A stretch of 64,000 nt of DNA from Deltaproteobacteria bacterium (GTDB taxonomy: Bacteria > JADJOY01). Below, piece after piece: positions 43,739-52,255 of this stretch. The position numbers and the translations under genes were made by a program. Numbering within the stretch: position 1 is the stretch's first letter; each line of letters starts with the position of its first letter. The DNA lies in assembly GCA_016713535.1 (NCBI GenBank), contig JADJOY010000027.1, positions 62,001 to 126,000 of the forward strand. The letters are read 5' to 3'. The notes beneath the pieces were generated by a model that did not search any database, was not told the DNA's origin, and saw only the letters and a program-made list of their open reading frames with translations.

Positions 43739-45234
43739 GCAAGAGATCCCGGCGGCTCGGGCGGCGTGTCGCGAGAGCGGCGGCGGCCATCGCGCTTTGC
43801 CTCGCAGGCGCCGGAACCGCTCGCGCCGTCACCTACTCCGGCGCCTACGCGATCCGCAACGCGCGCGTGATCGACGGCACCGGCGCCCCCGCCACCGAGC
43901 ACGTCACCATCCTGATCGACGGCGAGCGCATCACGCGCATCGGCCACGACCTCGACGTCGGCGATCGCCAGGTCCTCGACGCCACCGGCCTCACGCTGCT
44001 GCCCGGCCTCATCGACTCGCACGTGCACCTGAACTCGGTGCCCGGGGCGATGCTGCGCAAGGACCCACGCGAGCTCTACGAGCGGCTGCGCCGCACCGAG
44101 CTGCCGGCTTACGTCGCCGCCGGCGTCACCACCGTCCTCGACGCCGCGACACCCAAGGACTTCCTGGCGTGGGCGCGCGAGCAGGTCGCGGCCACCGGCG
44201 CCGGCCCCGACATCTTGATGCTCGCGCCGTTCCTGACGCCGGCGGGCGGCTACTTCGGCGACGCCACGATGCGCGGCGAGGCCTTCGACGAGCTGTGGGA
44301 GCCCATCGATTCCCCCGAGCGCCTGGTCGCCGAGCTCGACGCCGCGCGCGGCGTGCCGGGCGTGGTCGGCACCAAGGTCACGATGGAGAAGGGCTTCGGC
44401 CCGTTCGACGTCTGGCCGGTCTTCGACGCCAACATGCGCGCGCGGATCCGCGAGGAAGCGGCGGCGCGCGGGCTACCGATCTTCGTCCACAGCATGTCGG
44501 ACCCCGAGCACGAGCTCGCCCTCGATCTGGCACCCAAGGTGATGGTCCACGCGGGCTACCAGGACGACGCGCCCTCGGTGGAGACGCTGGCGCGGATGCG
44601 TGACGAGCGCGTCGCGGTCATCAGCACGCTCGGCGTGACCGACCAGTTCCTGATCAAGAGCGAGCCGAGCCGCCTCGACGACCCGCTGCTCAGGCTCGTG
44701 GCACCACCGCTCGAGCTCGCGAGCGCGCGCGATCCCGCCGCGTGGGACGCGATCGGCCTCGCCACCGCCGAGCTCAGCGTCCCGACGTGGATGCCGCGCT
44801 TCGTGCCGCGGCTCAGCACCGGGCTCTACCTGAGCGACTGGATGCTGCGCCGGCGCGTGGCGCACGCGAAGGACGGCGTGCGCGCGCTGCGCGACGCGGG
44901 GATCCCGATCCTGATGGGCACGGACTCCGGCTGCTGGCCGGTCTTCACCGCGCTCTTCCACGGCTTCACGTCGCTGCGCGAGGTCGAGCTGCTGGGCGAG
45001 GCGGGGCTGACGCCGATGGAGGCGCTGCTGGCGTCGACGAGCGTGCCCGCGCGGGTGCTCGGGATCGACGGCGATGTGGGCACGGTGGCGGTGGGCAAGC
45101 GCGCCAACCTGCTGCTGGTCAAGGGCAACCCGCTCGCCGACCTGACCACGATCCGCAACGTCGCCTGGACGGTGAAGGCGGGCGTGGCGCGCACGCCGCA
45201 GGACTGGATGGCCAGCGCGGGCGCCTGGCCGTGA
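43735..45234 (+). CDS. exported amidohydrolase family protein
   Basis: A 499-residue metal-dependent hydrolase with a signal peptide ('VARAAAAIALCLAGAGTARA'). Imidazolonepropionase-like features: 'RVIDGTGAPATEHVTILIDGERITRIG', 'TLLPGLIDSHVHLNS' (first metal pair HxH), 'GVTTVLDAATPKDF', 'LPIFVHSMS', 'VMVHAGYQ', 'GIPILMGTDSGCWPVF' (late Asp) and 'GTVAVGKRANLLLVKGNPLADLTTIRNV'. The substrate is unknown; exported members hydrolyse peptides or cyclic amides. GTG at 43735 overlaps the SDR stop, so the pair forms an operon. Confidence 0.88.
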   Translation: MSKRSRRLGRRVARAAAAIALCLAGAGTARAVTYSGAYAIRNARVIDGTGAPATEHVTILIDGERITRIGHDLDVGDRQVLDATGLTLLPGLIDSHVHLNSVPGAMLRKDPRELYERLRRTELPAYVAAGVTTVLDAATPKDFLAWAREQVAATGAGPDILMLAPFLTPAGGYFGDATMRGEAFDELWEPIDSPERLVAELDAARGVPGVVGTKVTMEKGFGPFDVWPVFDANMRARIREEAAARGLPIFVHSMSDPEHELALDLAPKVMVHAGYQDDAPSVETLARMRDERVAVISTLGVTDQFLIKSEPSRLDDPLLRLVAPPLELASARDPAAWDAIGLATAELSVPTWMPRFVPRLSTGLYLSDWMLRRRVAHAKDGVRALRDAGIPILMGTDSGCWPVFTALFHGFTSLREVELLGEAGLTPMEALLASTSVPARVLGIDGDVGTVAVGKRANLLLVKGNPLADLTTIRNVAWTVKAGVARTPQDWMASAGAWP

Positions 45235-45254
45235 GCGGCTCGATCGAGCCTTGG

Positions 45255-45280
45255 GGTCGGCGACGAAGCGCCGACCCTCC
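45255..45280 (+). repeat. palindromic module after the amidohydrolase, possible terminator
   Basis: GGTCGGCG-ACGAAG-CGCCGACC followed by CTCC lies 20 bases after the amidohydrolase stop. It has the same 'stem then CTCC' form as the other modules but a different stem. It could terminate transcription. Confidence 0.6.
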
Positions 45281-45313
45281 AGCCACTTGCGGCCGCGACG
45301 AGGAGCGAACCCG

Positions 45314-45826
45314 ATGCGCGGCTTCCTGATCTTCTCGATCGTCTCCACGGCGCTCGTCTCGGGCAGCTTGCTCGCGAGCACCGCGAGCTGCCCGACCGCC
45401 GAGCTGCGCTTCGGCGTGCACCCGAACATCATGTGCCTGGAGCTGCCGCTCACCGGCGAGCGCGCCGACGCCACACTCGCGCTGTGGCGCGCCGGCGACG
45501 GCGGCGTCGCGAAGGCGGCGCACCGCGACACGCTCGCCGACTACGGCTTCCTGGGCTTCTACGGCGCGGTGCTCGCGATCACCGGCTGGAAGGCGAGCGA
45601 CAAGCTCGGCGGCGCCTCGGCGCGGATGCGCGCCGCGCTGATCGCGGCGCCGATCGTGGCGGCGGTCTTCGACGCGATCGAGAACGTCGGCATCTTCCAC
45701 ATGCTCGGCGCCACCGGGCCAGCGAGCGACACCGTCGCCGCGCTCACGAGCCTGTGCGCCGCCCTCAAGTTCGCGGCGCTGATCACGTGGATCGCGGGCG
45801 CGGCGCGCCTCGCCACGCGCCGCTGA
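45314..45826 (+). CDS. hypothetical membrane protein
   Basis: A 170-residue protein, ATG 45314 after AGGAG. It starts with a membrane segment ('FLIFSIVSTALVSGSLLAS') and has three more ('DYGFLGFYGAVLAITGW', 'ALIAAPIVAAVFDAIENVGIFHML', 'ALTSLCAALKFAALITWIAGAARLA'). 'FDAIENVGIFHML' resembles a small uncharacterised membrane family. Function unknown. Confidence 0.65.
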   Translation: MRGFLIFSIVSTALVSGSLLASTASCPTAELRFGVHPNIMCLELPLTGERADATLALWRAGDGGVAKAAHRDTLADYGFLGFYGAVLAITGWKASDKLGGASARMRAALIAAPIVAAVFDAIENVGIFHMLGATGPASDTVAALTSLCAALKFAALITWIAGAARLATRR

Positions 45827-45859
45827 TCCAGGACGCAGCGCGCCCGTGCTACGAAACCC

Positions 45860-45915
45860 AACGTAGCGGCGGGGGTCCCATCCCCCGTCGCCGGGCACGC
45901 GACGCGTGCCCCTCC
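45860..45915. repeat. adjacent G5/C5 hairpin and GGGCACGCG palindrome
   Basis: ACGTAGCGGCGGGGG-TCCCAT-CCCCCGTC (45860-45889) is followed directly by the GGGCACGCGACGCGTGCCC palindrome (45893-45911) and CTCC. This is the one place where the two intergenic families abut. The gap to 46019 otherwise has no gene. Confidence 0.75.
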
Positions 45916-46019
45916 GGGCAGCGATGCCCTCTCACGGGAATGTAGGGGAGGGCGTGAGCCCTCCCGCCGTGGGATCGGTTGGCCTGCTGACCGTCGTGCC
46001 CCGGCAGCTCGCCGCCGGC

Positions 46020-46421
46020 TCAGAACCAGAGCGGCGAGCGCGCGTCGCGGACGCGGCGGAGCGACCACACGCCGAGCGCGGCGCCGCTCAGCTCGACGAG
46101 CGCGATCGGGATCTGCGTCCACGCCTCGCGCCCCGCGGCGAGCGCGGCGATCAGGCGCACGCCGCCCATGCCGCTCATCAGGCACGCGAGCGCCGTGAGC
46201 CCGAGCGGCACCCAGTCGCTGCGCACCGCGCAGATCGTCAGGAACACCGCCACGCCGAGCTCGAGCCCGCCGTAGAACGCGCGGATCTCGGTGCGCGCCA
46301 CGGCGCTCGGCAGCGCCAGGTCCACGGCGCTCATCAGCTCGGCGGGAAAGAGCACGCAGCCGATCCCGATCCCGGCGAAGACCAGCGCGCCGAGCATCAA
46401 GACACCGCGCGCGAACCTCAC
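46020..46421 (-). CDS. DUF4345-like membrane protein
   Basis: A 133-residue protein with four membrane segments. 'RTEIRAFYGGLELGVAVFLTICAVR' is the hallmark (RAxYGG) of the DUF4345 family. Its GTG start overlaps the stop of the VOC-like gene (GTGA), so the SDR, VOC and DUF4345 genes (47961 to 46020) form one operon. Function unknown. Confidence 0.75.
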   Translation of the reverse strand: MRFARGVLMLGALVFAGIGIGCVLFPAELMSAVDLALPSAVARTEIRAFYGGLELGVAVFLTICAVRSDWVPLGLTALACLMSGMGGVRLIAALAAGREAWTQIPIALVELSGAALGVWSLRRVRDARSPLWF

Positions 46422-47101
46422 GCTCCCCTCCCCCGCGCGTCCGGGCCGATCCGGACCAGCGGCGGAAGCTCGACGACGGGCGCCTGCGGATGGTCGAGCT
46501 CCACCACCATGCGCGGCTCGCCGCCCTGTTCACCCTCGCCGACTTCGCCCAGCTCGACCGACTCCGGCAGGTAGCGCGCGAGCTCGCCGCCGAGACCCGG
46601 CCCCTCCACCCGCACCCGCGCGATCCCGCGCACCGCCGCCGCGTGCTCGAGGAACGAGCGCGGGAAGCCCGCCTTCTCGGGCGCGGCGAGCGCCCCGTCG
46701 TGGCGCTCGATCACGAACACCAGCGGCTGCGCCGGGTCCTCGAGCGTGCGCGCCAGCACCCGCAGCCGCCCGAGCGGGAACGCGGGCAGCCGGTAATCGA
46801 CGAAATCGTCCTCGTGCTCTGCGGCGATCGCGCCGCTGAGCCCGATGCCGAACGGCGAGGCGCCGGTCTCGCGCCAGTCCGCGCGCCGATCGAGGCGTAG
46901 CAGGTTCGCCTCCGCCTCGCGCCGCCGCGCGAGCCAGATCAGCTCGAGGTAGTTCTCGGCGAAGAGCAAGAGCCGGTTCGCCGTGCCCTGCCCTTCGTGG
47001 TCGCGCCCAAACGCCACCCGGTACCCCGCCGCCTCGAGCACCGGCTCGTCGGGGAAGCCCTCGGCGACGAACGCGAAGACGTGATCGAGCACCAGCGCCA
47101 T
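46418..47101 (-). CDS. glyoxalase-like (VOC) domain protein
   Basis: A 227-residue protein starting at ATG 47101. 'LVLDHVFAFVAEGFPDEPVLEAAGYRVAFGRDHEGQGTANRLLLFAENYLELIWLARRREA' is the Glyoxalase_3/glyoxalase-like pattern (His then Glu metal positions). The second half carries a less conserved VOC unit. The substrate is unknown. It lies five bases after the SDR gene. Confidence 0.78.
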   Translation of the reverse strand: MALVLDHVFAFVAEGFPDEPVLEAAGYRVAFGRDHEGQGTANRLLLFAENYLELIWLARRREAEANLLRLDRRADWRETGASPFGIGLSGAIAAEHEDDFVDYRLPAFPLGRLRVLARTLEDPAQPLVFVIERHDGALAAPEKAGFPRSFLEHAAAVRGIARVRVEGPGLGGELARYLPESVELGEVGEGEQGGEPRMVVELDHPQAPVVELPPLVRIGPDARGRGA

Positions 47102-47106
47102 GGGCT

Positions 47107-47961
47107 TCACCCGAGTCGAAACGGCACGCCCACGATCCGCGCGTTGAACCAGTGCCAGAGCCGCCACGGCGTGAACGGTCGCATGAGCAAGATGAAGCGT
47201 GCGTCGATCCCCACCGGGTAGCGCAGCCTCGGGCGCCGCGCGCTCGCCGCCTTCACGATCACGCGGCTCACCGCGCGCGGGTCCTGCGCGAGGAAGCGAA
47301 AGCGCGACATGCGCGCGTCCATGTTGTCGAGGATCGGCCGATACGGGCTCCCGTCACGCACCGATCGCACCATGCTGCCGCGGTCGAACTCGGTGCCGAA
47401 CGCACCCGGCTCGATCAACACCACCTGGATGCCGAACGGCGCGAGCTCGAACTCCATCGCCTCGGTGAGCCCCTCCACCGCGAACTTGCTCGCGTGGTAG
47501 GGCGCGAAGCCCGGGAACGTGGTGCGCCCGCCCATCGACGAGACGTTGATGACGCGGCCCGAGCGGCGCGCGCGCATCATCGGGAGAAACGCGCGCGTCA
47601 CCTCGGCGAGGCCGATCACGTTGGTCTCGAGCTGGGCGCGCAGCGCATCCGCCGGCGTGTCCTCGACCGCGCCGGTCAGGCCGTAGCCCGCGTTGTTCAC
47701 GAGCACGTCGAGGCGCCCGTGGCGCTCGGCGACGTAGCGCGCCGCCGCCGCGATCGACGCCGCCTCGGTCACGTCGAGGCGCACCACCTCGAGCTCGACG
47801 CCGTGCGCCGCCGCGGCGTCGAGGAGCGGCTGCTTCTTGGCGAGATTCCGCATCGTCGCCACCACCCGGAAGCCCGCGCGCGCGAGGTCGACGCTCGCGT
47901 ACATCCCGAAGCCACTCGACGTACCCGTCACCAGCGCCACGCGCTCGTTCGTCGCAGCCAT
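47107..47961 (-). CDS. SDR family oxidoreductase
   Basis: A 284-residue classical SDR: 'ALVTGTSSGFGMYASVDLARAGFRVVATMRN', 'VNNAGYGLTGAVEDTP', 'INVSSMGGRTTFPGFAPYHASKFAVEGLTEAMEFEL' (Ser, Tyr, Lys) and 'VVLIEPGAFGTEFDRG'. The long C-terminal part ('RYPVGIDARFILLMRPFTPWRLWHWFNARIVG') resembles the 17-beta-hydroxysteroid/retinol-dehydrogenase-like SDRs and may contact the membrane. The substrate is unknown. First gene of an SDR-VOC-DUF4345 operon. Confidence 0.9.
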   Translation of the reverse strand: MAATNERVALVTGTSSGFGMYASVDLARAGFRVVATMRNLAKKQPLLDAAAAHGVELEVVRLDVTEAASIAAAARYVAERHGRLDVLVNNAGYGLTGAVEDTPADALRAQLETNVIGLAEVTRAFLPMMRARRSGRVINVSSMGGRTTFPGFAPYHASKFAVEGLTEAMEFELAPFGIQVVLIEPGAFGTEFDRGSMVRSVRDGSPYRPILDNMDARMSRFRFLAQDPRAVSRVIVKAASARRPRLRYPVGIDARFILLMRPFTPWRLWHWFNARIVGVPFRLG

Positions 47962-48120
47962 CGATCCACCACCTCTCGTTGGGGCGGGCAGTAAGCCTCG
48001 GCGCTCGCGGATCCGCCAACCGCACCGGACCGGCGCTCGCGGCGAGCACGCTTGCCGGCCTGCCGGCATCCGGATAAACGAGCTGTCGCTGGCTATTTAT
48101 CTCGGCGGTTCGTCTTCGCC

Positions 48121-49809
48121 ATGCCGCGCTACAAGCTCTTCCTCCTCGAGCGTCCTGCTGGCGACGTTCGCACCATCCAGCGCGCCACCTGGGAGCTGCC
48201 CTCGGCGCTCGACGTGAGCAAGCTCACCAAGGCGCTCAAGGGCGAGATCGAGGTCGACTGGCTCGAGATCGCGGCGAGCGACAAGAAGCGCGAGATCCTC
48301 AAGATCGAGCACGAGCTCGCCAAGCACGGCTGCATGCTCGCCCTCGACGACGCGGGCGGCAGCCTCACCAAGGATCTGACCGACGCCGTGCGCCAGGCGC
48401 TGAGCCGCGAGGGCCGGCGCCAGTCCCGGGAGCGCGCTCGCGCCGCCACGATCTGGGAGCGCGGCGAAAGCTGGCGGGCCATCCCGGTGGCGGTCGCGCG
48501 CCACGCGCGTGCGATCGCGAGCGCGCTCGCCGCACTCGCCGTGCTCGGCGGCTCGATCGTGCTGCTCGCCGTGTGGATGAACGGCGCTCCGCGCGCAGGC
48601 GGCGGGCGCGGCGCGGACGCCTCGGCGCTCGAGCGCCTCGCGGCCCTGAGCCGCGGCGACGCCAACCTGCCGGCGATCCCCGAGAGCGCGGACGGCGCAG
48701 GTGGCGCGGCCGAGCCCGGAGAGCCGGTGGCGCGGGGCGGAGCGCGGCCGCTGCCCTCGGCGGATCCAGGTGGCGGACAACCGGCGATCCCGGACGTGCC
48801 GAGCGCCGGCGCCGCCGCCACGAGCGGGATCGCGCGCTCGCCCGAGGCGAGCGCCCGGACCTCGAACGACACGCGAGCGATCGAGATCGCCGGGTTTGCC
48901 TTGGGGATCGGCTGGGCGGCGCTGGTCGAGCTGGTCGCGCGGCGCGGCACGCGGCGATCGGGCAGCCGTTCGAGAGCGGTGCTGACGCGGCTCGTACCCG
49001 CCACCCTCGCCGGTGCGCTCACGGTGGGCGCGCTCGTGGCGCTCGACGCGCGCACGGCGCCGTCCGCGCGCGCGCCGACGAAGCGAGAGGCCGCGTCGCC
49101 GGCGGCGCAGCCAGCTGCCGCGCGCCCTCGCCCCGCCCGTGCCGCGGCGGAGCGACGCGCCGCTCCCAAGCCGGCGGCGAAGCCGGTCGCGCCCTCCTAC
49201 GAGGCGCTGATGGCTGCGCTGGCGCCCGCCCCGGACCCGTGTGCAGAGGCGGGCGGAGCGCTCGCGCGATTCCTGTGCCTCGAACGATCGCGCCACCCGA
49301 CGGCCGAGGCCGGGGGCGAGCCCGAGGGTGCGGCCGAGACCGCGGCCGAGCCTGAAGCCGCCGTCTCGCCTGCGACGAAGCCGCGCCGCACGCGCGAGGG
49401 CGAGGCGGCTCCCGCTGCGGCCACGTCGACGACGGCCGCCACGACGCCTGTGTCCACCCGCGCCGCAGCGGCGCCGGCGCAACCGGCCGCACCCGGACCG
49501 GGCGCGCCCGGTCCGACCCACGGCGTACCGACCTCGGGGACGGCGGCGGTGCTTCCCCTGCCCACTGCACCGAGCGTCTCCACTTCGGGAGCGGCGCGCG
49601 GCCAACTCCCGCGCGCTCAGGACGCCCAGCCGCCGCTTCCCCCGCCCACCGCCAAGCCGGCGCTCCCACCCCCCGCCCCCGCGCCGGCCGCACGGCGGGA
49701 CCTCCTGGCCGCGCTGCCCACCTTCCTCCTCGGCTTGCTCGCGGGGACGCTCGGGCTCGCGATCGTGGCGGTCGGCGGCAGCGGACGAGGGAAGGAGAGC
49801 GCGCCATGA
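48121..49809 (+). CDS. Ala/Pro-rich multi-span membrane protein of unknown function
   Basis: A 562-residue protein. Residues 1-115 are a compact cytosolic domain ('YKLFLLERPAGDVRTIQRATWELPSALDVSKLTKALKGEIEVDWLEIAASDKKREILKIEHELAKHGCMLALDDAGGS'). Membrane segments lie near 145 ('AIASALAALAVLGGSIVLLAVWM'), 260, 300 and at the C-terminus ('LPTFLLGLLAGTLGLAIVAVGG'). Between them are low-complexity Ala/Pro/Thr tracts. I recognise no family. Its stop overlaps the next gene's ATG (ATGA), which encodes an exported partner. Confidence 0.6.
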   Translation: MPRYKLFLLERPAGDVRTIQRATWELPSALDVSKLTKALKGEIEVDWLEIAASDKKREILKIEHELAKHGCMLALDDAGGSLTKDLTDAVRQALSREGRRQSRERARAATIWERGESWRAIPVAVARHARAIASALAALAVLGGSIVLLAVWMNGAPRAGGGRGADASALERLAALSRGDANLPAIPESADGAGGAAEPGEPVARGGARPLPSADPGGGQPAIPDVPSAGAAATSGIARSPEASARTSNDTRAIEIAGFALGIGWAALVELVARRGTRRSGSRSRAVLTRLVPATLAGALTVGALVALDARTAPSARAPTKREAASPAAQPAAARPRPARAAAERRAAPKPAAKPVAPSYEALMAALAPAPDPCAEAGGALARFLCLERSRHPTAEAGGEPEGAAETAAEPEAAVSPATKPRRTREGEAAPAAATSTTAATTPVSTRAAAAPAQPAAPGPGAPGPTHGVPTSGTAAVLPLPTAPSVSTSGAARGQLPRAQDAQPPLPPPTAKPALPPPAPAPAARRDLLAALPTFLLGLLAGTLGLAIVAVGGSGRGKESAP

Positions 49810-50649
49810 AGCGGCTCTCGCTCGCCAGCACCGCGGCGATCGCGGTCCTCGCCGTGAGCGTGAGCGCGCGCCGAGGACCCGCTCGGTGCGGCGCTGGTCG
49901 CGAAGTTCGTGGCGTGCTTCGAGGCGCAAGGCGGCGCGCTCGGCGACGACGACCGCGCCGTGCTCGATGCGGCGAGCGCGGACCTCGCCGCCGCGGCCGA
50001 CGTGAGCGTGAACGGCGTCTCGTGCGGCGCGCCGGCCGCGCCGGACGTGACACCACCGAGCCCCGAGGCGTGCGCCTCCGCCGTGAATGCGCTTCCTTGT
50101 GACGACTTCGGCGCGGACCTCGAGCGCGAGAGCGCGGCGCTCGCGGCGCTGCCGCCGCCACCCGCGTGGGCCGTGACGTACGTCCAGGCGCTCCTGGGGC
50201 GCACCTCGGAGTGCTACGTCGCGGAGGTGGGCTCGCCCGTGACCGCCGAGCAGCGCGCCCAGCTCGATGGGTTCGGGAACGAGCTGGCGTCGGGGATCGG
50301 GGCCGCGGCGAGCGGCGACGCCTGCAAGGTCCACGAGGATCAGCTCGCGAGCTGCACGAGCTGGCTCACGGCGCGTGCGTGCGACGCGCTGCTCACGGAC
50401 CTGAACCACATGCTCGGCCAGGGAGGCGAAGCGAGCGGCGAGAGCCCGGCGCCCGCTCCCACCACCGCCGACGGAGTCGACGTCGAGACCGCGAGCGAGG
50501 CCGAGGTCGACGCGAAGCTCGCCGCGGCGCAGTCCGACCGCCAGTCGGCCGCGAGCCAGCTCATCGGCCCGTGCGCCGAGCTGGTCGACTGCAGCACCGA
50601 CCTCGACGCCACCCTCGACGCCGAGGCGCCGCCGGACACCGATCCGTAG
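49806..50649 (+). CDS. exported acidic protein, partner of the membrane protein (one frameshift)
   Basis: 'MKRLSLASTAAIAVLAVSVSA' is a signal peptide. A small indel at about 49868-49875 moves the frame to 'EDPLGAALVAKFVACFEAQGGALGDDDRAVLDAASADLAAAADVSVNGVSCG'. The mature protein is acidic and Ala-rich with about eight cysteines ('CASAVNALPCDDF', 'TSECYVAEV', 'ASCTSWLTARACDALL', 'GPCAELVDC'). No family recognised. It is translationally coupled to the multi-span membrane protein, so the two probably work together at the envelope. Confidence 0.55.
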
Positions 50650-50754
50650 GGGCGGGCCCCGCGCCCGCCCGAGAGTACCGATCTATCGCCCCGGGTCGCG
50701 CGTCTGCCGGCGCCCGACGGAGAGCGTGCAAGAAATCGAGCGAGAGCGAAGCGC

Positions 50755-50880
50755 CGCGGGGGGACGGAGCCCCCCGCGCTACGAAGAGCCTCGTAACGAC
50801 GGGGGTTCCATCCCCCGTCACCGGGCCCACGCGGCCTCCGTGAGCGACCCCGATCGAAAGATTCACAGCCTCGGAGCGGG
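50755..50880. repeat. inverted copy of the 34857-34985 repeat block
   Basis: Contains GGGGG-ACGGAGC-CCCCC then CTACGAA (50757-50787) and CGACGGGGG-TTCCAT-CCCCCGTC (50797-50821), then 'GTGAGCGACCCCGATCG' and 'AAAGATTCACAGCCTC'. It is the reverse complement of the block at 34857-34985. The 273-base gap to 50922 has no gene. Confidence 0.75.
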
Positions 50881-50922
50881 CGCGCTCCAGGCCGCGCGAC
50901 GCGCGCTAGACTCGCGCTCGTC

Positions 50923-51508
50923 ATGACGATCGAACCCACGCGCTTCGGCGCCACGCTCTCGACGCCGATGAAGGTGGCCACCTACCTCGTCGGCTACGGG
51001 CTCGCGATGGGCGTTCCCGTCGCGGTGGGCGTGAACATCTACTTCACCAGCCAGGACCCGCGCGTGCTGCTCATCGCCGCGGTGCCCGGCGCGATCCTGT
51101 TCGTGGCGTCGCTCTTCCGCCCGCGCGCGTACACGGTCACCGCCGACGAGGTCCGCGTCGAGCGGCCGATCGGGCCGGTGCGCGTGCCGCTCGACAAGAT
51201 CGAGTCGGTGAAAGACGGCGCACCCTTCCTCGCCGGGCGGCCGATCGGGATCTTCCGGGTGGGCGGCTTCTACGGCAGCTACGGCCGCTTCCGCAACGGC
51301 ACGCTCGGCGTCTTCGACCTCTACTTCACCGGCGAGCTGCCGGTCGTGGCGATCCGCCGGCGCGGCCGCAAGCCGCTCGTGATCGCGCCCGACGATTGCG
51401 GGCCTTTCCTCGACACGCTCGCTCGCGCGCGCGCGCGAGCGCGGCCTCGGATTCCCGATCGAGCGCCCAGCGCTCGCCGCCGCGGCGTCCGCCGCGGGAG
51501 GAGCGTGA
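50923..51508 (+). CDS. bacterial PH domain membrane protein (3' indel)
   Basis: About 195 residues: two membrane segments near the N-terminus ('YLVGYGLAMGVPVAVGVNIYF', 'VLLIAAVPGAILFVASLF') and a bacterial PH-like domain ('AYTVTADEVRVERPIGPVRVPLDKIESVKDG', 'YGRFRNGTLGVFDLYFTGELPVVAIRRRGRKPLVIAPDD'). The uncorrected frame reads on into the next gene. A change in the GC dinucleotide tract at 51420-51440 restores 'RERGLGFPIERPALAAAASAAGGA' and a stop at 51506-51508, overlapping the next ATG. Function unknown. Confidence 0.65.
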
Positions 51509-51807
51509 TGTTCCGTCACGTGGTCCAGCTCCGGTTCAGGGACGACACCAGCGCCGAGCAGCGCATCGCGCTCCACACCGCGCTCGCCGACCTGCCACGG
51601 CAGATCCCCGAGATCCGGCGCTATCACCTGGGCGCGGACGCGCGCCTGGTGGACGGCAACTGGGACTTCGCGCTGGTCGCCGAGTTCGACTCCGCGGACG
51701 GCTACCTCGTCTACCGCAGCCACCCCGCCCACCTCGCGGTGATCGAGCACTACATCAAGCCGATCCTGAAGGAACGCGCCACCGTCCAGTTCGACGCCAC
51801 GGACTGA
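51508..51807 (+). CDS. Dabb (stress-responsive A/B barrel) protein
   Basis: A 99-residue dimeric alpha-beta barrel protein: 'MFRHVVQLRFRDDTSAEQRIALHTALADLPRQIPEIRRYHLGADARL', 'FALVAEFDSADGYLVYRSHPAHLAVIEHYIKPIL'. A GGAGGAG site (51497-51503) precedes the ATG, so it is a separate gene and not the C-terminus of the PH protein. The family includes polyketide cyclase-like OAC and stress proteins; most bacterial members are uncharacterised. Confidence 0.85.
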   Translation: MFRHVVQLRFRDDTSAEQRIALHTALADLPRQIPEIRRYHLGADARLVDGNWDFALVAEFDSADGYLVYRSHPAHLAVIEHYIKPILKERATVQFDATD

Positions 51808-52255
51808 CGCGAGACGCCGTCCGTCCAGGTCCCGCCGCTCGATTCGCCCCCAGGTGCCCTCGGTCGGATCGAGGATCGGCAGCGCGGCCAGCGCGACCGA
51901 GTCGGTGTCGAGGAGCTCGCGCAGGTGCGACGCCGCCGGTGACGTGCCCCTCCGAAAAGCGCGATCCTTCGCGGCCGCGGCGCCGAGGGACCGGCGCCCT
52001 CCAGCAGCGCGACCCCGTTCGACCGGCTGGCGCATCGGTGCTCCGTCACCGACCCGGCGCTCGCCCCCTTGCGCACGACGAAGGGTGCGCGTCCAGCACG
52101 GCGATCCCGGTCGATCGGCCTGGAGGGCCGCGATCCTTCGCGGCCGCGGGAACCTCTCGAGATCGCGCGCGCTACGTTCGGATGGACCGCCTCCCGGCGG
52201 TCCGCCACCGCGCCGACGTCGAGGCTGGCGGCGCGAGGGAGGCGTTGCGCCCGAC
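51808..52255. repeat. mosaic of palindromic modules without a gene
   Basis: Modules of the 'stem then CTCC' type occur here, e.g. GCGATCC/GGATCGC with TTCGCGGCC flanks (51960-51980, 52125-52150) and GGACCGCC-TCCC-GGCGGTCC (52190-52205). No start codon, ribosome site or family-like protein is visible on either strand. A minus-strand stretch reading 'LRELLDTDSVALAALPILD' (51850-51930) looks briefly protein-like but has no start or stop of its own. Confidence 0.5.

Noticed and set aside
50923-51807. Novel PH-Dabb fusion protein
   Set aside because: A dinucleotide-tract indel removes the stop; the corrected frame gives two genes overlapping as TGATG.
51850-51935. Minus-strand protein-like stretch 'LLDTDSVALAALPILDPTEG'
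   Set aside because: No start or stop of its own, and it continues into the antisense of the Dabb gene; at most a relic.
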